Origin: RHKX01 sp035759925
Lineage (GTDB): Bacteria; Actinomycetota; Thermoleophilia; Solirubrobacterales; 70-9
DNA length: 17,386 nucleotides
Assembly (NCBI GenBank): GCA_035759925.1
Contig: DASTTY010000011.1
Location: 1-17,386, forward strand
Direction of reading: 5' to 3'
Numbering within the stretch: position 1 is the first letter of the stretch; the number at the start of each line of letters is the position of its first letter. Shown here piece after piece: positions 6,914 to 13,898 of the stretch. The notes under the pieces are model-generated. The model was given only the letters and a program-made list of their open reading frames with translations, was not told the DNA's origin and did not search any database. Position numbers and translations under genes: made by a program.

Positions 6914-8107
6914 ATGAGCACCAGCAACGGAGGGCAGACCGGAAACGGCGGCCGCACCGACGACGGCAAGGTCCGCGTCGCGATCGTCGGCGTCGGCAAC
7001 TGCGCCAACTCGTTCATCCAGGGCGTCGAGTACTACAAGGACGCTGACCCGTCCGAGCAGGTACCGGGCCTCATGCACGTCGATCTCGGCGGCTACCACG
7101 TTTCCGACATCGAGTTCACGGCGGCCTTCGACATCGACGTCGAGAAGGTCGGCAAGGACCTCGGCGAGGCGATCTGGTCGGGTCAGAACGACACGATCAA
7201 GTTCGCCGACGTCCCGAAGCTCGGCGTCACCGTCCATCGCGGCATGACCCATGACGGCCTCGGCAAGTATCTGAAGCAGAAGATCACCAAGGCTCCCGGC
7301 GAGACGGCCGACATCGTCAAGATCCTCCAGGAGACGAAGACGGACGTCCTCGTCTGTTACCTGCCGGTCGGCTCCGAGCAGGCGACCAAGTGGTATGTCG
7401 AGCAGGCGCTCAAGGCCGGCGTCGGCTTCGTCAACTGCCTGCCGGTCTTCATCGCCCGCGAGGACTACTGGGACAAGCGCTTCGAGGACGCGGGGCTGCC
7501 GATCATCGGCGACGACATCAAGTCGCAGGTCGGCGCGACGATCGTCCATCGCCAGCTCGCCCGCCTCTTCCACGAGCGCGGCGTCGAGATGCAGCACACC
7601 AGCCAGCTCAACGTCGGCGGCAACATGGACTTCTTCAACATGCTCGAGCGCGAGCGGCTCGACTCGAAGAAGATCTCGAAGACGAACGCCGTCACGTCGA
7701 TCATGGGCACCGAGCTCGAGGACAAGGACGTCCACGTCGGCCCTTCCGATTACGTGCCGTGGCTGACCGACCGCAAGTGGGCGCACATCCGCCTCGAGGG
7801 CAAGAGCTTCGGCGACGTACCGCTCAACGTCGAGCTCAAGCTCGAGGTCTGGGACTCACCGAACTCGGCAGGCGTCGTGATCGATGCGGTCCGGCTGATC
7901 AAGCTGGCGCTCAACAACGGCATCTCCGGCCAGCTCGACGGCCCGTCGAGCTACCTGATGAAGTCGCCGCACACGCAGCGCCCCGATGCCGACGCCCGCG
8001 AGCAGACCGAGGAGTTCATCGCCGCGAACGCCCGCACCGCCGCCGCCGCGCGCGCCAAGGACGACGTCGACTCCGGCGCCGCTGCCGAGGCGCCGGCCAA
8101 GAGCTAG
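6914..8107 (+). CDS. ino1: Myo-inositol-1-phosphate synthase (inositol-3-phosphate synthase)
   Basis: This NAD-dependent cytosolic enzyme (EC 5.5.1.4) converts glucose 6-phosphate to inositol phosphate, the first step of inositol synthesis. It has 397 residues; actinobacterial homologues are usually near 360, the excess being a Gly-rich N-terminal tail (1-18) and an Ala-rich C-terminus. The Rossmann nucleotide site is VAIVGVGNCANS (22-33). Typical active-site segments are DDIKSQVGATIVHR, LNVGGNMDFFNM, and KTNAV; the Lys-rich KKISKTNAV segment is characteristic of the family. VVIDAVRLIKLALNNG matches the conserved C-terminal helix. It stands 181 bases after a PI-phosphate-synthase-like gene, so its product probably feeds phosphatidylinositol lipids; mycothiol or compatible solutes are other possible sinks. 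Convergent to the GMC oxidoreductase, with only 19 bases between stops. Confidence 0.96.
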   Translation: MSTSNGGQTGNGGRTDDGKVRVAIVGVGNCANSFIQGVEYYKDADPSEQVPGLMHVDLGGYHVSDIEFTAAFDIDVEKVGKDLGEAIWSGQNDTIKFADVPKLGVTVHRGMTHDGLGKYLKQKITKAPGETADIVKILQETKTDVLVCYLPVGSEQATKWYVEQALKAGVGFVNCLPVFIAREDYWDKRFEDAGLPIIGDDIKSQVGATIVHRQLARLFHERGVEMQHTSQLNVGGNMDFFNMLERERLDSKKISKTNAVTSIMGTELEDKDVHVGPSDYVPWLTDRKWAHIRLEGKSFGDVPLNVELKLEVWDSPNSAGVVIDAVRLIKLALNNGISGQLDGPSSYLMKSPHTQRPDADAREQTEEFIAANARTAAAARAKDDVDSGAAAEAPAKS

Positions 8108-8126
8108 CGGTCAGGACCTTCGCGAC

Positions 8127-9746
8127 TCAGGCGGCCGCGCCGACAGCCGGTGCGGCCGCGTCGCGGAGCGGCGCTTGGCCGAGGATCAGGTCGGCGCCCT
8201 TCTCGGCGATCATGATCGTCGGCGCGTTCGTGTTGCCGTGGGTGATCGTCGGCATCACCGAGGCATCGACGACGCGGACGCCGTCGATGCCGCGGACACG
8301 CAGCTCGGGGTCGACGACCGAGTCGCTGTCTGAGCCCATCCGGCAGGTCCCAACCGGGTGGTAGAGGAGCTCGAGGCGGCGACGCACGTCGGCGGCGATC
8401 GCCTCGTCGTCGTCGCCGACGCCGGGTCCCGGGTAGATCTCGCGACCGACGGCGCCGGCGAGCGGCGGCGTCGCAGCGAGCTCGCGGGCGATCCTGACGC
8501 CGCTGACGAGCGCGTCGACGTCGGCCTGATCGGTGAGGTGGTTGCCGAGGATCGCCGGCTTCGCGGCCGGATCGGCTGAGGCGAGCGTCACCTCGCCGCG
8601 CGCCCGCGGGGCGATCAGGACCGGGCCCATGGTCAACGCGTGGCCGTCGTACTCCTCGAAGCCGTTGTCGGCGAAGTAGGCGGGGGCGAGGTGGAACTGG
8701 AGATCGGGTGGACCGTCGCCGCCGTCGGATCGGGTGAACAGGAACGCTTCGGCGACGGTCGAGGTGAGCGGGCCGCGGCGCCGGAGCAGGAAGTCGAGCA
8801 GCGCTGCAGGCTTCTCGGCGTCGGCGAGGGAGGCGCCGATCGTCGAGTCCCAGATCCCGACGACGTAGGGATGGTCCTGGAGGTTCGTGCCGACCGCCGG
8901 CAGCGGTGCGACCACGTCGATGCCGAGGCCGGCGAGCTTGTCGGGGTCGCCGATCCCGGAGAGCATCAGCAGCTGCGGAGAGCCGATCGCACCGGCGGCG
9001 AGGATCACCTCGCGCCGGGCCCGGGCGACGGCCATGTCCGTCTTCCCGCTCAGCTCGACCCCGCGGACGCGCCCGGAGGCGATGTCGAGGCCGTGGGCGA
9101 ACGCGCCGGTCAGGACCGTCAGGTTCGGCCGGCCGGCAGCGGGACGCAGGAAGGCGTCGGCACAGCTCCAGCGCCTGCCGCGCTTCTGGGTCACCTCGAC
9201 CGGGGCGACGCCGTCCGGTTCGCCGTCGTTGTAGTCGCGATCGGCGGGATGGCCGCGCCGGCGGGCGGCGGCGATCATCAGCTCGGTCAGCGCCCGCGGG
9301 CTGCGCGGCGGCGCGACGTTGAGCAGGCCGCCATAGCCGTGATCGGGCCCGGCTCCGGCCTCGTGATGCTCGGAGCGGATGAAATAGGGGTGAACGTCGC
9401 CCCAGCCCCAGCCCTCGCAGCCGGCTTCGTCACGCCAGCCGTCGTAGTCGCTGCGGTGGCCGCGGACGTAGAGCATCGCGTTCATCGAGCTGGAGCCGCC
9501 GAGCGCGCGGCCGCGCGGCACGTAGAGGTTGCGGCCCTCGCAACCCGGCTCGGGCCCGCTCGCGTAGTCCCAGTCGAGCTTCGTCTGAAACTGCTGGGCG
9601 AACGCAGCCGGGATCTTGATCTTCGCCGAGCGGTCGCGGCCGCCGGCCTCGACGAGGAGGACCTCGGCCCCGGAGTCGCTGAGCCGGTTGGCGAGCACGC
9701 AACCGGCCGATCCGGCGCCGACGATCACGTAGTCGTAGTCGCTCAT
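8127..9746 (-). CDS. GMC-family FAD-dependent oxidoreductase (choline dehydrogenase-like)
   Basis: This 539-residue cytosolic flavoenzyme oxidises an alcohol. The start ATG is 9746, preceded by GAGAGGAG at about 7 bases; an upstream in-frame start at 9818 would add a Pro/Ala-rich stretch before the FAD fold. The FAD-binding Rossmann motif GAGSAGCVLANRLS is at 10-23 with E33 of VEAGG as ribose-binding acid. GMC signature 1 is PRGRALGGSSSMNAMLYVRG and signature 2 is GAIGSPQLLMLSGIG. The catalytic pair is H463 in YHPVGTCRMG and H503 in THGNTN. These features match choline dehydrogenase/BetA and other alcohol dehydrogenases of the family; the substrate is not readable, and there is no betaine gene nearby. 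A minus-strand TAGGAT at 9784-9779 would give a 26-base leader. Confidence 0.93.
   Translation of the reverse strand: MSDYDYVIVGAGSAGCVLANRLSDSGAEVLLVEAGGRDRSAKIKIPAAFAQQFQTKLDWDYASGPEPGCEGRNLYVPRGRALGGSSSMNAMLYVRGHRSDYDGWRDEAGCEGWGWGDVHPYFIRSEHHEAGAGPDHGYGGLLNVAPPRSPRALTELMIAAARRRGHPADRDYNDGEPDGVAPVEVTQKRGRRWSCADAFLRPAAGRPNLTVLTGAFAHGLDIASGRVRGVELSGKTDMAVARARREVILAAGAIGSPQLLMLSGIGDPDKLAGLGIDVVAPLPAVGTNLQDHPYVVGIWDSTIGASLADAEKPAALLDFLLRRRGPLTSTVAEAFLFTRSDGGDGPPDLQFHLAPAYFADNGFEEYDGHALTMGPVLIAPRARGEVTLASADPAAKPAILGNHLTDQADVDALVSGVRIARELAATPPLAGAVGREIYPGPGVGDDDEAIAADVRRRLELLYHPVGTCRMGSDSDSVVDPELRVRGIDGVRVVDASVMPTITHGNTNAPTIMIAEKGADLILGQAPLRDAAAPAVGAAA
8131..8159. terminator. Possible hairpin at the ino1 / GMC convergent end
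   Basis: GCGGCCGC occurs at 8131-8138 and 8152-8159. As the octamer is its own reverse complement, the two copies can form an 8-base-pair stem with a 13-base loop, 24 bases after the ino1 stop and just inside the 3' end of the GMC gene. It also encodes an Ala-rich tail, so it may only reflect composition. Confidence 0.25.
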
Positions 9747-9778
9747 GCTCGCTCCTCTCGGTTCGTCCCGGCCGGGCG

Positions 9779-9784
9779 ATCCTA
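9779..9784 (-). promoter_or_regulatory. Probable -10 box of the GMC oxidoreductase gene (TAGGAT)
   Basis: TAGGAT reads on the minus strand 32 bases before the ATG, leaving room for the GAGAGGAG ribosome site in the leader. It is back to back with the promoter of the divergent gene at 9845. No clear -35 element is seen. Confidence 0.35.
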
Positions 9785-9832
9785 ACGCCGGGCGCGCCGC
9801 CGCGGGCCCGCCCGCCATGGCCCGCCCGCATC

Positions 9833-9838
9833 TATCCT
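9833..9838 (+). promoter_or_regulatory. -10 box TATCCT giving a leaderless start at GTG 9845
   Basis: TATCCT ends 6 bases before the GTG codon, so the expected transcription start coincides with the first base of the start codon. There is no ribosome site between them. Evidence is position and motif only; a -35 element is not apparent. Confidence 0.45.
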
Positions 9839-9844
9839 GCAGCG

Positions 9845-11827
9845 GTGCCCCCCAGCAACGGCCTGACGATCGCCCAGGTGTCGCCCTATTCGTGGGAGGG
9901 GCATCACGAGGTCAACGCCTACGTCGCCGGCGCCGCCGCCGAGCTGAACGCGCGCGGCCACCGCGTCGTCGTCGCCGCTCCCGGCGGGACCCGCGAGGAG
10001 ACGCGCCTCACCCAGCGGACGATCGAGCGAACCCGAAGCGACGGCGCTGCCGTCTTCGGTGCGGGGTGGGAGGGCCGGCGGATCGGCGATGACGGCCCGG
10101 CGGTCCTGCGCGTCGGAGCGGCGCTGAAGCTGCCGGCCGGCGCTCGGCCGCGGCCGGCGCCGGTCCCTGTCGACATCTCGCGCTCGCTCGAGGGCCTGCT
10201 GAGCGCGATCGACTTCGACGTCGTCCACGTCCACGAGCCGTTCGCGCCGAGCGCCGCCTCCGCCGCGCTGCGGCACTCGCGCGCCCTCAACGCGGCCACG
10301 TTCCACCTGCCGACCGAGCGCGTCCTCTCGACCCAGGTGGCGCGGCCGCTCGTCGAGATCTTCTTCGGGCGCCTCGACGCGCGAATGGTCACGGGGCGAA
10401 GCACCGGCGAGCTCGTCGAGCGGTTCTTCCCGGGCAGCTACGAGATCGTCCGACCGGCGGCCGAGGTCGGCAGCGCCGAGCCGGTGCCGGGCGGGCCGGT
10501 GCGGATCGTCTACTGCCAGCGGGAGGAGCGCGGGGCGCTGCGGATCTTCCTGCGGGCGCTCCGGAAGCTGCCGCTCGACCTCGACTGGGAGGCCGACATC
10601 TGGATCGGCGACGCCGCAATCCAGACGCCGCGGCTGAACAGCCGCCTCCGCGAACGGGTCCGGATCCTCCGCCCGGCGCAGATCGACGCGGAGGACGTGG
10701 TCGCGGGCGCGGCGATCGCGGTGGCGGCATCGGGCGGACCGCAGCCGGCGCCGAGCCTCGTTTATGCGGCCTTCGCGGCCGGCGCGGTGCCGGTCGCGGC
10801 GCAGATCGACGCCTACGAGGAGCTCGTCGACGACGAGGACGGCGAGCGCGGCCTCGTCTTCCCGGCCGGTGACTCGCTGACGCTGGCCGGCCAGCTCGAA
10901 CGGCTGATCCGCGATGCGGGGCTGCGCGAGCGGCTCGCTGCCGCCGGCGCCGGGGCGGCCCGCTCGTTCGCCGACGTCGCCGACCAGCTCGAGTCGGTCT
11001 ACGAGCGGATCACGTCGCGCCGCCACGACCCGGTCGGCAACCCGGAGGTGCGGCGGCGGATCGAGCGGCGGCGGACGATCGACTGTGACCTTCACATGCA
11101 CACCGATCACTCGAACGACTGCGCGACCCCGGTCGACGTCCTGCTCGAGACCGCCAAGGATCGCGGCATGGGGGCGATCGCGATCACCGATCACAACGAG
11201 ATCTCCGGAGCGCTCGCCGCCCGCGAGGCCGCCGAGCGGATCGGCGGCATCAAGGTGATCGTCGGCGAGGAGGTGAAGACGGCCGAGCAGGGCGAGGTCA
11301 TCGGCCTCTTCCTCGAGGAGAAGATCGAGCGGGGGATGTCGATGGCGGAGACGGTCGCCGAGATCCGCCGCCAGGGCGGGCTCGTCTACGTACCGCACCC
11401 GTTCGACCGCCTCCACTCGGTCCCCGACTACGAGCACCTGCTCGGGATGGTCGAGGAGATCGACATCCTCGAGGTCTTCAATCCGCGGGTCGCCTTCAGC
11501 GCCTTCAACGAGGAGGCGGAGCGGTTCGCCGCCAAGTACCGGATCGTCCCCGGCGCCGGCTCCGATGGACATGTCGCCCAAGCGCTCGGCAGCGTTCGGA
11601 TCCGCCTCCACGACTTCGACGGGCCGGAGGAGTTCCTCGAGGCGATGCGCAGCGCCGACATCGTCCGCAAGCACAAGAACCTCGTCTACGTGCAGGCGCT
11701 GAAGTGGATGCAGGCCGCGAGTGGGCAGGCAGGCGGGCGCAAGGACGTGATCGATGCGCGGCCCGTCAAGGGCGGCCAGCGGGCGGTCCGCCGCCGCCGG
11801 GCCGCCGCCGCGCGCGGCAAGAGTTGA
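9845..11827 (+). CDS. Glycosyltransferase-fold (GT4-like, degenerate) protein fused to a C-terminal PHP phosphoesterase domain
   Basis: This 660-residue protein has two parts. Residues 5 to about 390 look like a GT-B/GT4 glycosyltransferase: TIAQVSPYSWEGHHEVNAYV and ELNARGHRVVVAAPGG at the N-terminus, DFDVVHVHEP (123-132), and the C-terminal-domain pattern AAFAAGAVPVAA (308-319) then GLVFPAGDSLTLAGQL. The donor-binding EX7E motif is replaced by Q300-x7-A308, so ordinary transferase activity is doubtful. Residues about 411-620 are a PHP domain with all metal ligands visible: H417-x-H419, D449-H450, E475, H518 in VPHPF, and D574-G-H576. PHP domains hydrolyse phosphoesters (histidinol phosphate, nucleotide 3'-5' bonds). 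The tail from 634 is Arg/Lys rich. The start is GTG 9845 with a -10 box directly upstream. An 18-base gap links it to the uracil-DNA-glycosylase-like gene. The substrate is unknown. Confidence 0.85.
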   Translation: MPPSNGLTIAQVSPYSWEGHHEVNAYVAGAAAELNARGHRVVVAAPGGTREETRLTQRTIERTRSDGAAVFGAGWEGRRIGDDGPAVLRVGAALKLPAGARPRPAPVPVDISRSLEGLLSAIDFDVVHVHEPFAPSAASAALRHSRALNAATFHLPTERVLSTQVARPLVEIFFGRLDARMVTGRSTGELVERFFPGSYEIVRPAAEVGSAEPVPGGPVRIVYCQREERGALRIFLRALRKLPLDLDWEADIWIGDAAIQTPRLNSRLRERVRILRPAQIDAEDVVAGAAIAVAASGGPQPAPSLVYAAFAAGAVPVAAQIDAYEELVDDEDGERGLVFPAGDSLTLAGQLERLIRDAGLRERLAAAGAGAARSFADVADQLESVYERITSRRHDPVGNPEVRRRIERRRTIDCDLHMHTDHSNDCATPVDVLLETAKDRGMGAIAITDHNEISGALAAREAAERIGGIKVIVGEEVKTAEQGEVIGLFLEEKIERGMSMAETVAEIRRQGGLVYVPHPFDRLHSVPDYEHLLGMVEEIDILEVFNPRVAFSAFNEEAERFAAKYRIVPGAGSDGHVAQALGSVRIRLHDFDGPEEFLEAMRSADIVRKHKNLVYVQALKWMQAASGQAGGRKDVIDARPVKGGQRAVRRRRAAAARGKS

Positions 11828-11845
11828 TTCAGGGGGCATAACGGC

Positions 11846-12499
11846 GTGCAACCCGAAGGAGAGGAACGGGGGCCGTCAAAAGAGTCGCCTGCCGTGCCGA
11901 TCACCGAGGACCAGATCAAGGAGAAGTACCTGGAGCGCGCGATCCGCGAGCTCAACCAGCTCACCCACGAGCTCCAGGACTGCGAGGACTGCCCGCGCGG
12001 CAACCTGATGCCGGTCCTCGGCTCCGGTCATCCTCAGGCCGACGTGATGCTGCTCAAGCACGCGCCGAGCGTCGCGGAGATCGAGGAGGGCGTCGCCTTC
12101 TACGGCCGCGCCGGCACGGCGGTGATGAAGTCGCTGAAGCGGCTCGGCATCGATCCGCTCGTCGTCTACGGGACCCTCTGCGTCAAATGCCCGCTCTCGG
12201 ACCCGGCGCTGGCCTCGCCGAATTGCATCGCCCGCCTCGTCCGCGAGGTCGCGATCGTCGAGCCGCGCTGCATCGTCGTCATGGGCGAGCCCGCCCTCGA
12301 GTGCCTCAACGACGTTCAGATCCCGCTTGCGGTTCCGGTCGAGGCGCGGCCGGGGGAGATCCAGGCGCTGACTCCGACGATCGACGTCATCTACACGCCC
12401 GACATCGACGCCTCGCTCGACGCCGAGGGGCCGAAGCGCGAGTTCTGGCGCGCCTTCCGGGCGGTCGGCGGCTGGTACGAGGACCTGCCGCCCTACTGA
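11846..12499 (+). CDS. Uracil-DNA glycosylase superfamily protein (family 4-like Fe-S), active-site motifs altered
   Basis: This 217-residue protein has the layout of Fe-S family 4/5 uracil-DNA glycosylases. Four cluster cysteines are present: C46-x2-C49, C115 in LCVKC and C127. FYGRAGTAVMKSLKRLGI (85-102) matches the conserved FvGraG region and VEPRCIVVMGEPALECL (138-154) the strand before the second motif. The catalytic motif usually written GEAPG reads K71-H-A-P-S75, and the position of the catalytic His in HPS reads T184-P-D. It may be a non-canonical glycosylase, a binding protein, or inactive. The start GTG 11846 follows AGGGGG by 9 bases; GTG 11894 is an alternative that would remove the variable first 16 residues. 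It follows the PHP fusion gene by 18 bases and is likely cotranscribed. Confidence 0.75.
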   Translation: MQPEGEERGPSKESPAVPITEDQIKEKYLERAIRELNQLTHELQDCEDCPRGNLMPVLGSGHPQADVMLLKHAPSVAEIEEGVAFYGRAGTAVMKSLKRLGIDPLVVYGTLCVKCPLSDPALASPNCIARLVREVAIVEPRCIVVMGEPALECLNDVQIPLAVPVEARPGEIQALTPTIDVIYTPDIDASLDAEGPKREFWRAFRAVGGWYEDLPPY

Positions 12500-12536
12500 T
12501 CGGCTCGATCGGGCCGGAACGCCTGCGGCCCGCCGC

Positions 12537-12542
12537 TACATT
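12537..12542 (+). promoter_or_regulatory. -10-like TACATT close to the start of the membrane-protein gene
   Basis: TACATT ends 9 bases before ATG 12552; the predicted transcript would begin about three bases before the ATG. No Shine-Dalgarno is present. This suggests its own near-leaderless transcript, although the gene is only 52 bases after the glycosylase-like gene. Confidence 0.4.
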
Positions 12543-12551
12543 TCGCTGCCC

Positions 12552-12974
12552 ATGCGCGTGCTCGGCCAGCTCATCACCTTCGTCGCGACCGTCGTCGCGG
12601 CGGCGATCATCGGCTTCGGCGTTCCGCTCGGCTGGGTCTGGATCGGCTCGCAGCTGCAGACCGGCTCGGGCGCGAGCACGGTCAACTTCTCGGTCGCGAT
12701 GGTGATCCTGTTCGGGATCATCCTCACCTACGTCCTGCTGCTCTACCTGGCGGGGATCGTGATGGCGTTCTTCGGCCCCCGCGAGGGCCCGGGCGGTGGA
12801 CCACCGCGCGCGCGGGCGCCGTGGATGCGCGGCATGACCGACACCCGGGAGCTCAAGCGGGGCTCGGCGATGGGCGGGATCGAGCGCCTGTTCGTCGTCA
12901 CGACGATGCTGGTCACCGTCGCTTTCTGGCTCTGGTTCGCGTTCAAGGCCGGCAGCCCGCTGCCCAACCAGTAG
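12552..12974 (+). CDS. Small three-helix membrane protein of unknown function
   Basis: I do not recognise this 140-residue protein. Three hydrophobic segments lie at about 5-32, 47-75 and 112-133. Between the second and third is a loop rich in Gly, Pro and Arg (76-110, EGPGGGPPRARAPWMRG) that would be cytosolic or external depending on orientation. There are no cysteines or recognisable catalytic residues. The start at ATG 12552 lacks a ribosome site but has a -10-like TACATT just upstream. Coding is supported by the long hydrophobic runs and the G/C-rich third positions. The TAG stop lies inside the dispersed repeat shared with the cytochrome c gene. It is convergent to the LLM oxidoreductase. 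Confidence 0.7.
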   Translation: MRVLGQLITFVATVVAAAIIGFGVPLGWVWIGSQLQTGSGASTVNFSVAMVILFGIILTYVLLLYLAGIVMAFFGPREGPGGGPPRARAPWMRGMTDTRELKRGSAMGGIERLFVVTTMLVTVAFWLWFAFKAGSPLPNQ

Positions 12975-13017
12975 ATAGATAACCCCGACCGGATCCTCCG
13001 CTTCGCGTCCGGTCCGG
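12968..13017 (+). repeat. Dispersed intergenic repeat, copy 2 (overlaps membrane-protein stop)
   Basis: This is the plus-strand copy of the 50-base unit at 3108-3157 (46/50 identical; 33 bases in a row, 12985-13017, are exact). It begins CCAGTAG, taking in the last Gln codon and the stop of the small membrane protein. Inside it GACCGGA (12987-12993) can pair with TCCGGTC (13008-13014) around a 14-base loop. Confidence 0.9.
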
Positions 13018-13121
13018 CCGGCTGCGGTAGCGAAACCGCGGCGGCGCTCAGATCACGGCGCCCCTGGCGGGGCGCCGGAAACACTGCGCCGCCTATCGAT
13101 GGATCAGCCGGCTATCTACTG
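12969..13121. repeat. 153-base intergenic block bounded by a 10-base inverted repeat
   Basis: CAGTAGATAG at 12969-12978 is matched exactly by its reverse complement at 13112-13121. Each copy contains the final Gln codon and TAG stop of the gene it ends (membrane protein on plus, LLM oxidoreductase on minus). Between them lie the dispersed repeat and a strong hairpin, but no gene. Confidence 0.75.
13056..13077. terminator. Strong GC hairpin, likely bidirectional terminator
   Basis: CGGCGCCCC (13056-13064) and GGGGCGCCG (13069-13077) form a perfect 9-base-pair stem around the loop TGGC. It lies in the gap between two convergent genes, 82 bases after one stop and 39 after the other. There is no T tract on either strand, which is common for actinobacterial hairpin terminators. 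Confidence 0.65.
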
Positions 13122-13898
13122 CGGCGCCGCTGCCGTTGCGACGCGGTCCATAGTCTCCAGCTTGGCGCTGGCGAGGCCGCGGACGACGACGGTGTCGAGA
13201 GCCGCGTAGGCGGCGAGCATGCCGTCGGCGTCGTCGGGGTTCTCGGCCGCGACGCCGACCGTTCCCGGCGGCTGGCCGAGGCGTTCGAACTGCTTCCGAT
13301 AGCCGTCGTGGAGGTCGCGATAGAAGCCCTCTTCCTTGGCGAGCCGCGTCTCGGCGTCGGCGCCGATCGACGTCCGGACGTAGCCGTAGATCCGGGGCGG
13401 CTCGCGTCCCGCCTCGGCGGCGCCGCGCTCGACGTTGCCGCGCGCCGCGGCCGCGTAGTCGGGGGTGACCCAGTTGAAGAAGGCGCCGTCGTAGGCGGCA
13501 CCGGCGAGGGCTGCCATCTTCGGCCCCATCGCGGCGAGGATCAGCTTCACGCCGGGGATCCGCTCGCGCAACTCGTCATGGGCCTCGCGCATCGTCGTCA
13601 GCGGCTTCTTCGAGAAGCCGGCGCCGACCCCGATCAGAAGCCGCGAGCGGTCGAGCCCCAGCGAGTCGATCTGCTCGTCGATCGCGGCGGGGGGATGGCG
13701 GTCGAGGGCGAGGACGCCGACGCCGAGCTGCAGCGCCGCCGATCCCTCGGCGAAGGCGGCGAGAGTCTCGAGCCCGCTTGCAGCCGGGTGGTCGTTGGCC
13801 CACATCGACGTGTAGCCGAGCTCCTCGCAGCGGGCGGCGAGCGGCGTCGCGACGTCGGGATCGAGGCCGGCGGCGACGCCGAAGCCGCGGGCGCTCAC
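13116..13898 (-). CDS. LLM-class (luciferase-like) oxidoreductase, probably F420- or FMN-dependent
   Basis: This 260-residue protein has the bacterial-luciferase-like TIM-barrel pattern: GFGVAAGLDPDVATPLAARCEELGY at the start (split here as FGVAAGLDP and ARCEELGYTSMWANDHP), RLLIGVGAGF, and ILAAMGPKMAALAGAAYDGAFFNW. Such enzymes use reduced F420 or FMN to act on small molecules; the substrate is not readable. It is shorter than many relatives (about 300 residues). The start is taken as GTG 13898, whose last two bases overlap the upstream methyltransferase stop (GTGA), indicating translational coupling; an in-frame upstream start at 13928 would lie inside that gene. It is the last gene of the coupled unit that starts at 15942. 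Confidence 0.8.
   Translation of the reverse strand: MSARGFGVAAGLDPDVATPLAARCEELGYTSMWANDHPAASGLETLAAFAEGSAALQLGVGVLALDRHPPAAIDEQIDSLGLDRSRLLIGVGAGFSKKPLTTMREAHDELRERIPGVKLILAAMGPKMAALAGAAYDGAFFNWVTPDYAAAARGNVERGAAEAGREPPRIYGYVRTSIGADAETRLAKEEGFYRDLHDGYRKQFERLGQPPGTVGVAAENPDDADGMLAAYAALDTVVVRGLASAKLETMDRVATAAAPQ

Noticed and set aside
8131..8159. Repeated GCGGCCGC as a recombination or attachment site
   Set aside because: The octamer is expected from Ala-rich coding in this GC-rich DNA; no other attachment-site feature is nearby.
10657..10680. Possible third copy of the dispersed repeat (shared CCGGATCCTCCGC)
   Set aside because: Only 13 bases match, and they lie inside the coding sequence of the GT/PHP gene, where they encode an ordinary Arg-Ile-Leu-Arg-Pro stretch.
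9877..11827. Treating the GT/PHP gene as two genes with a misread stop between domains
   Set aside because: The frame is open without interruption through the junction (residues 390-412), and no good start or ribosome site lies before the PHP domain.
9782..11851. Very long minus-strand open frame opposite the GT/PHP gene
   Set aside because: The plus frame has clear glycosyltransferase-fold and PHP motifs, whereas the minus frame is low-complexity with no recognisable domain.
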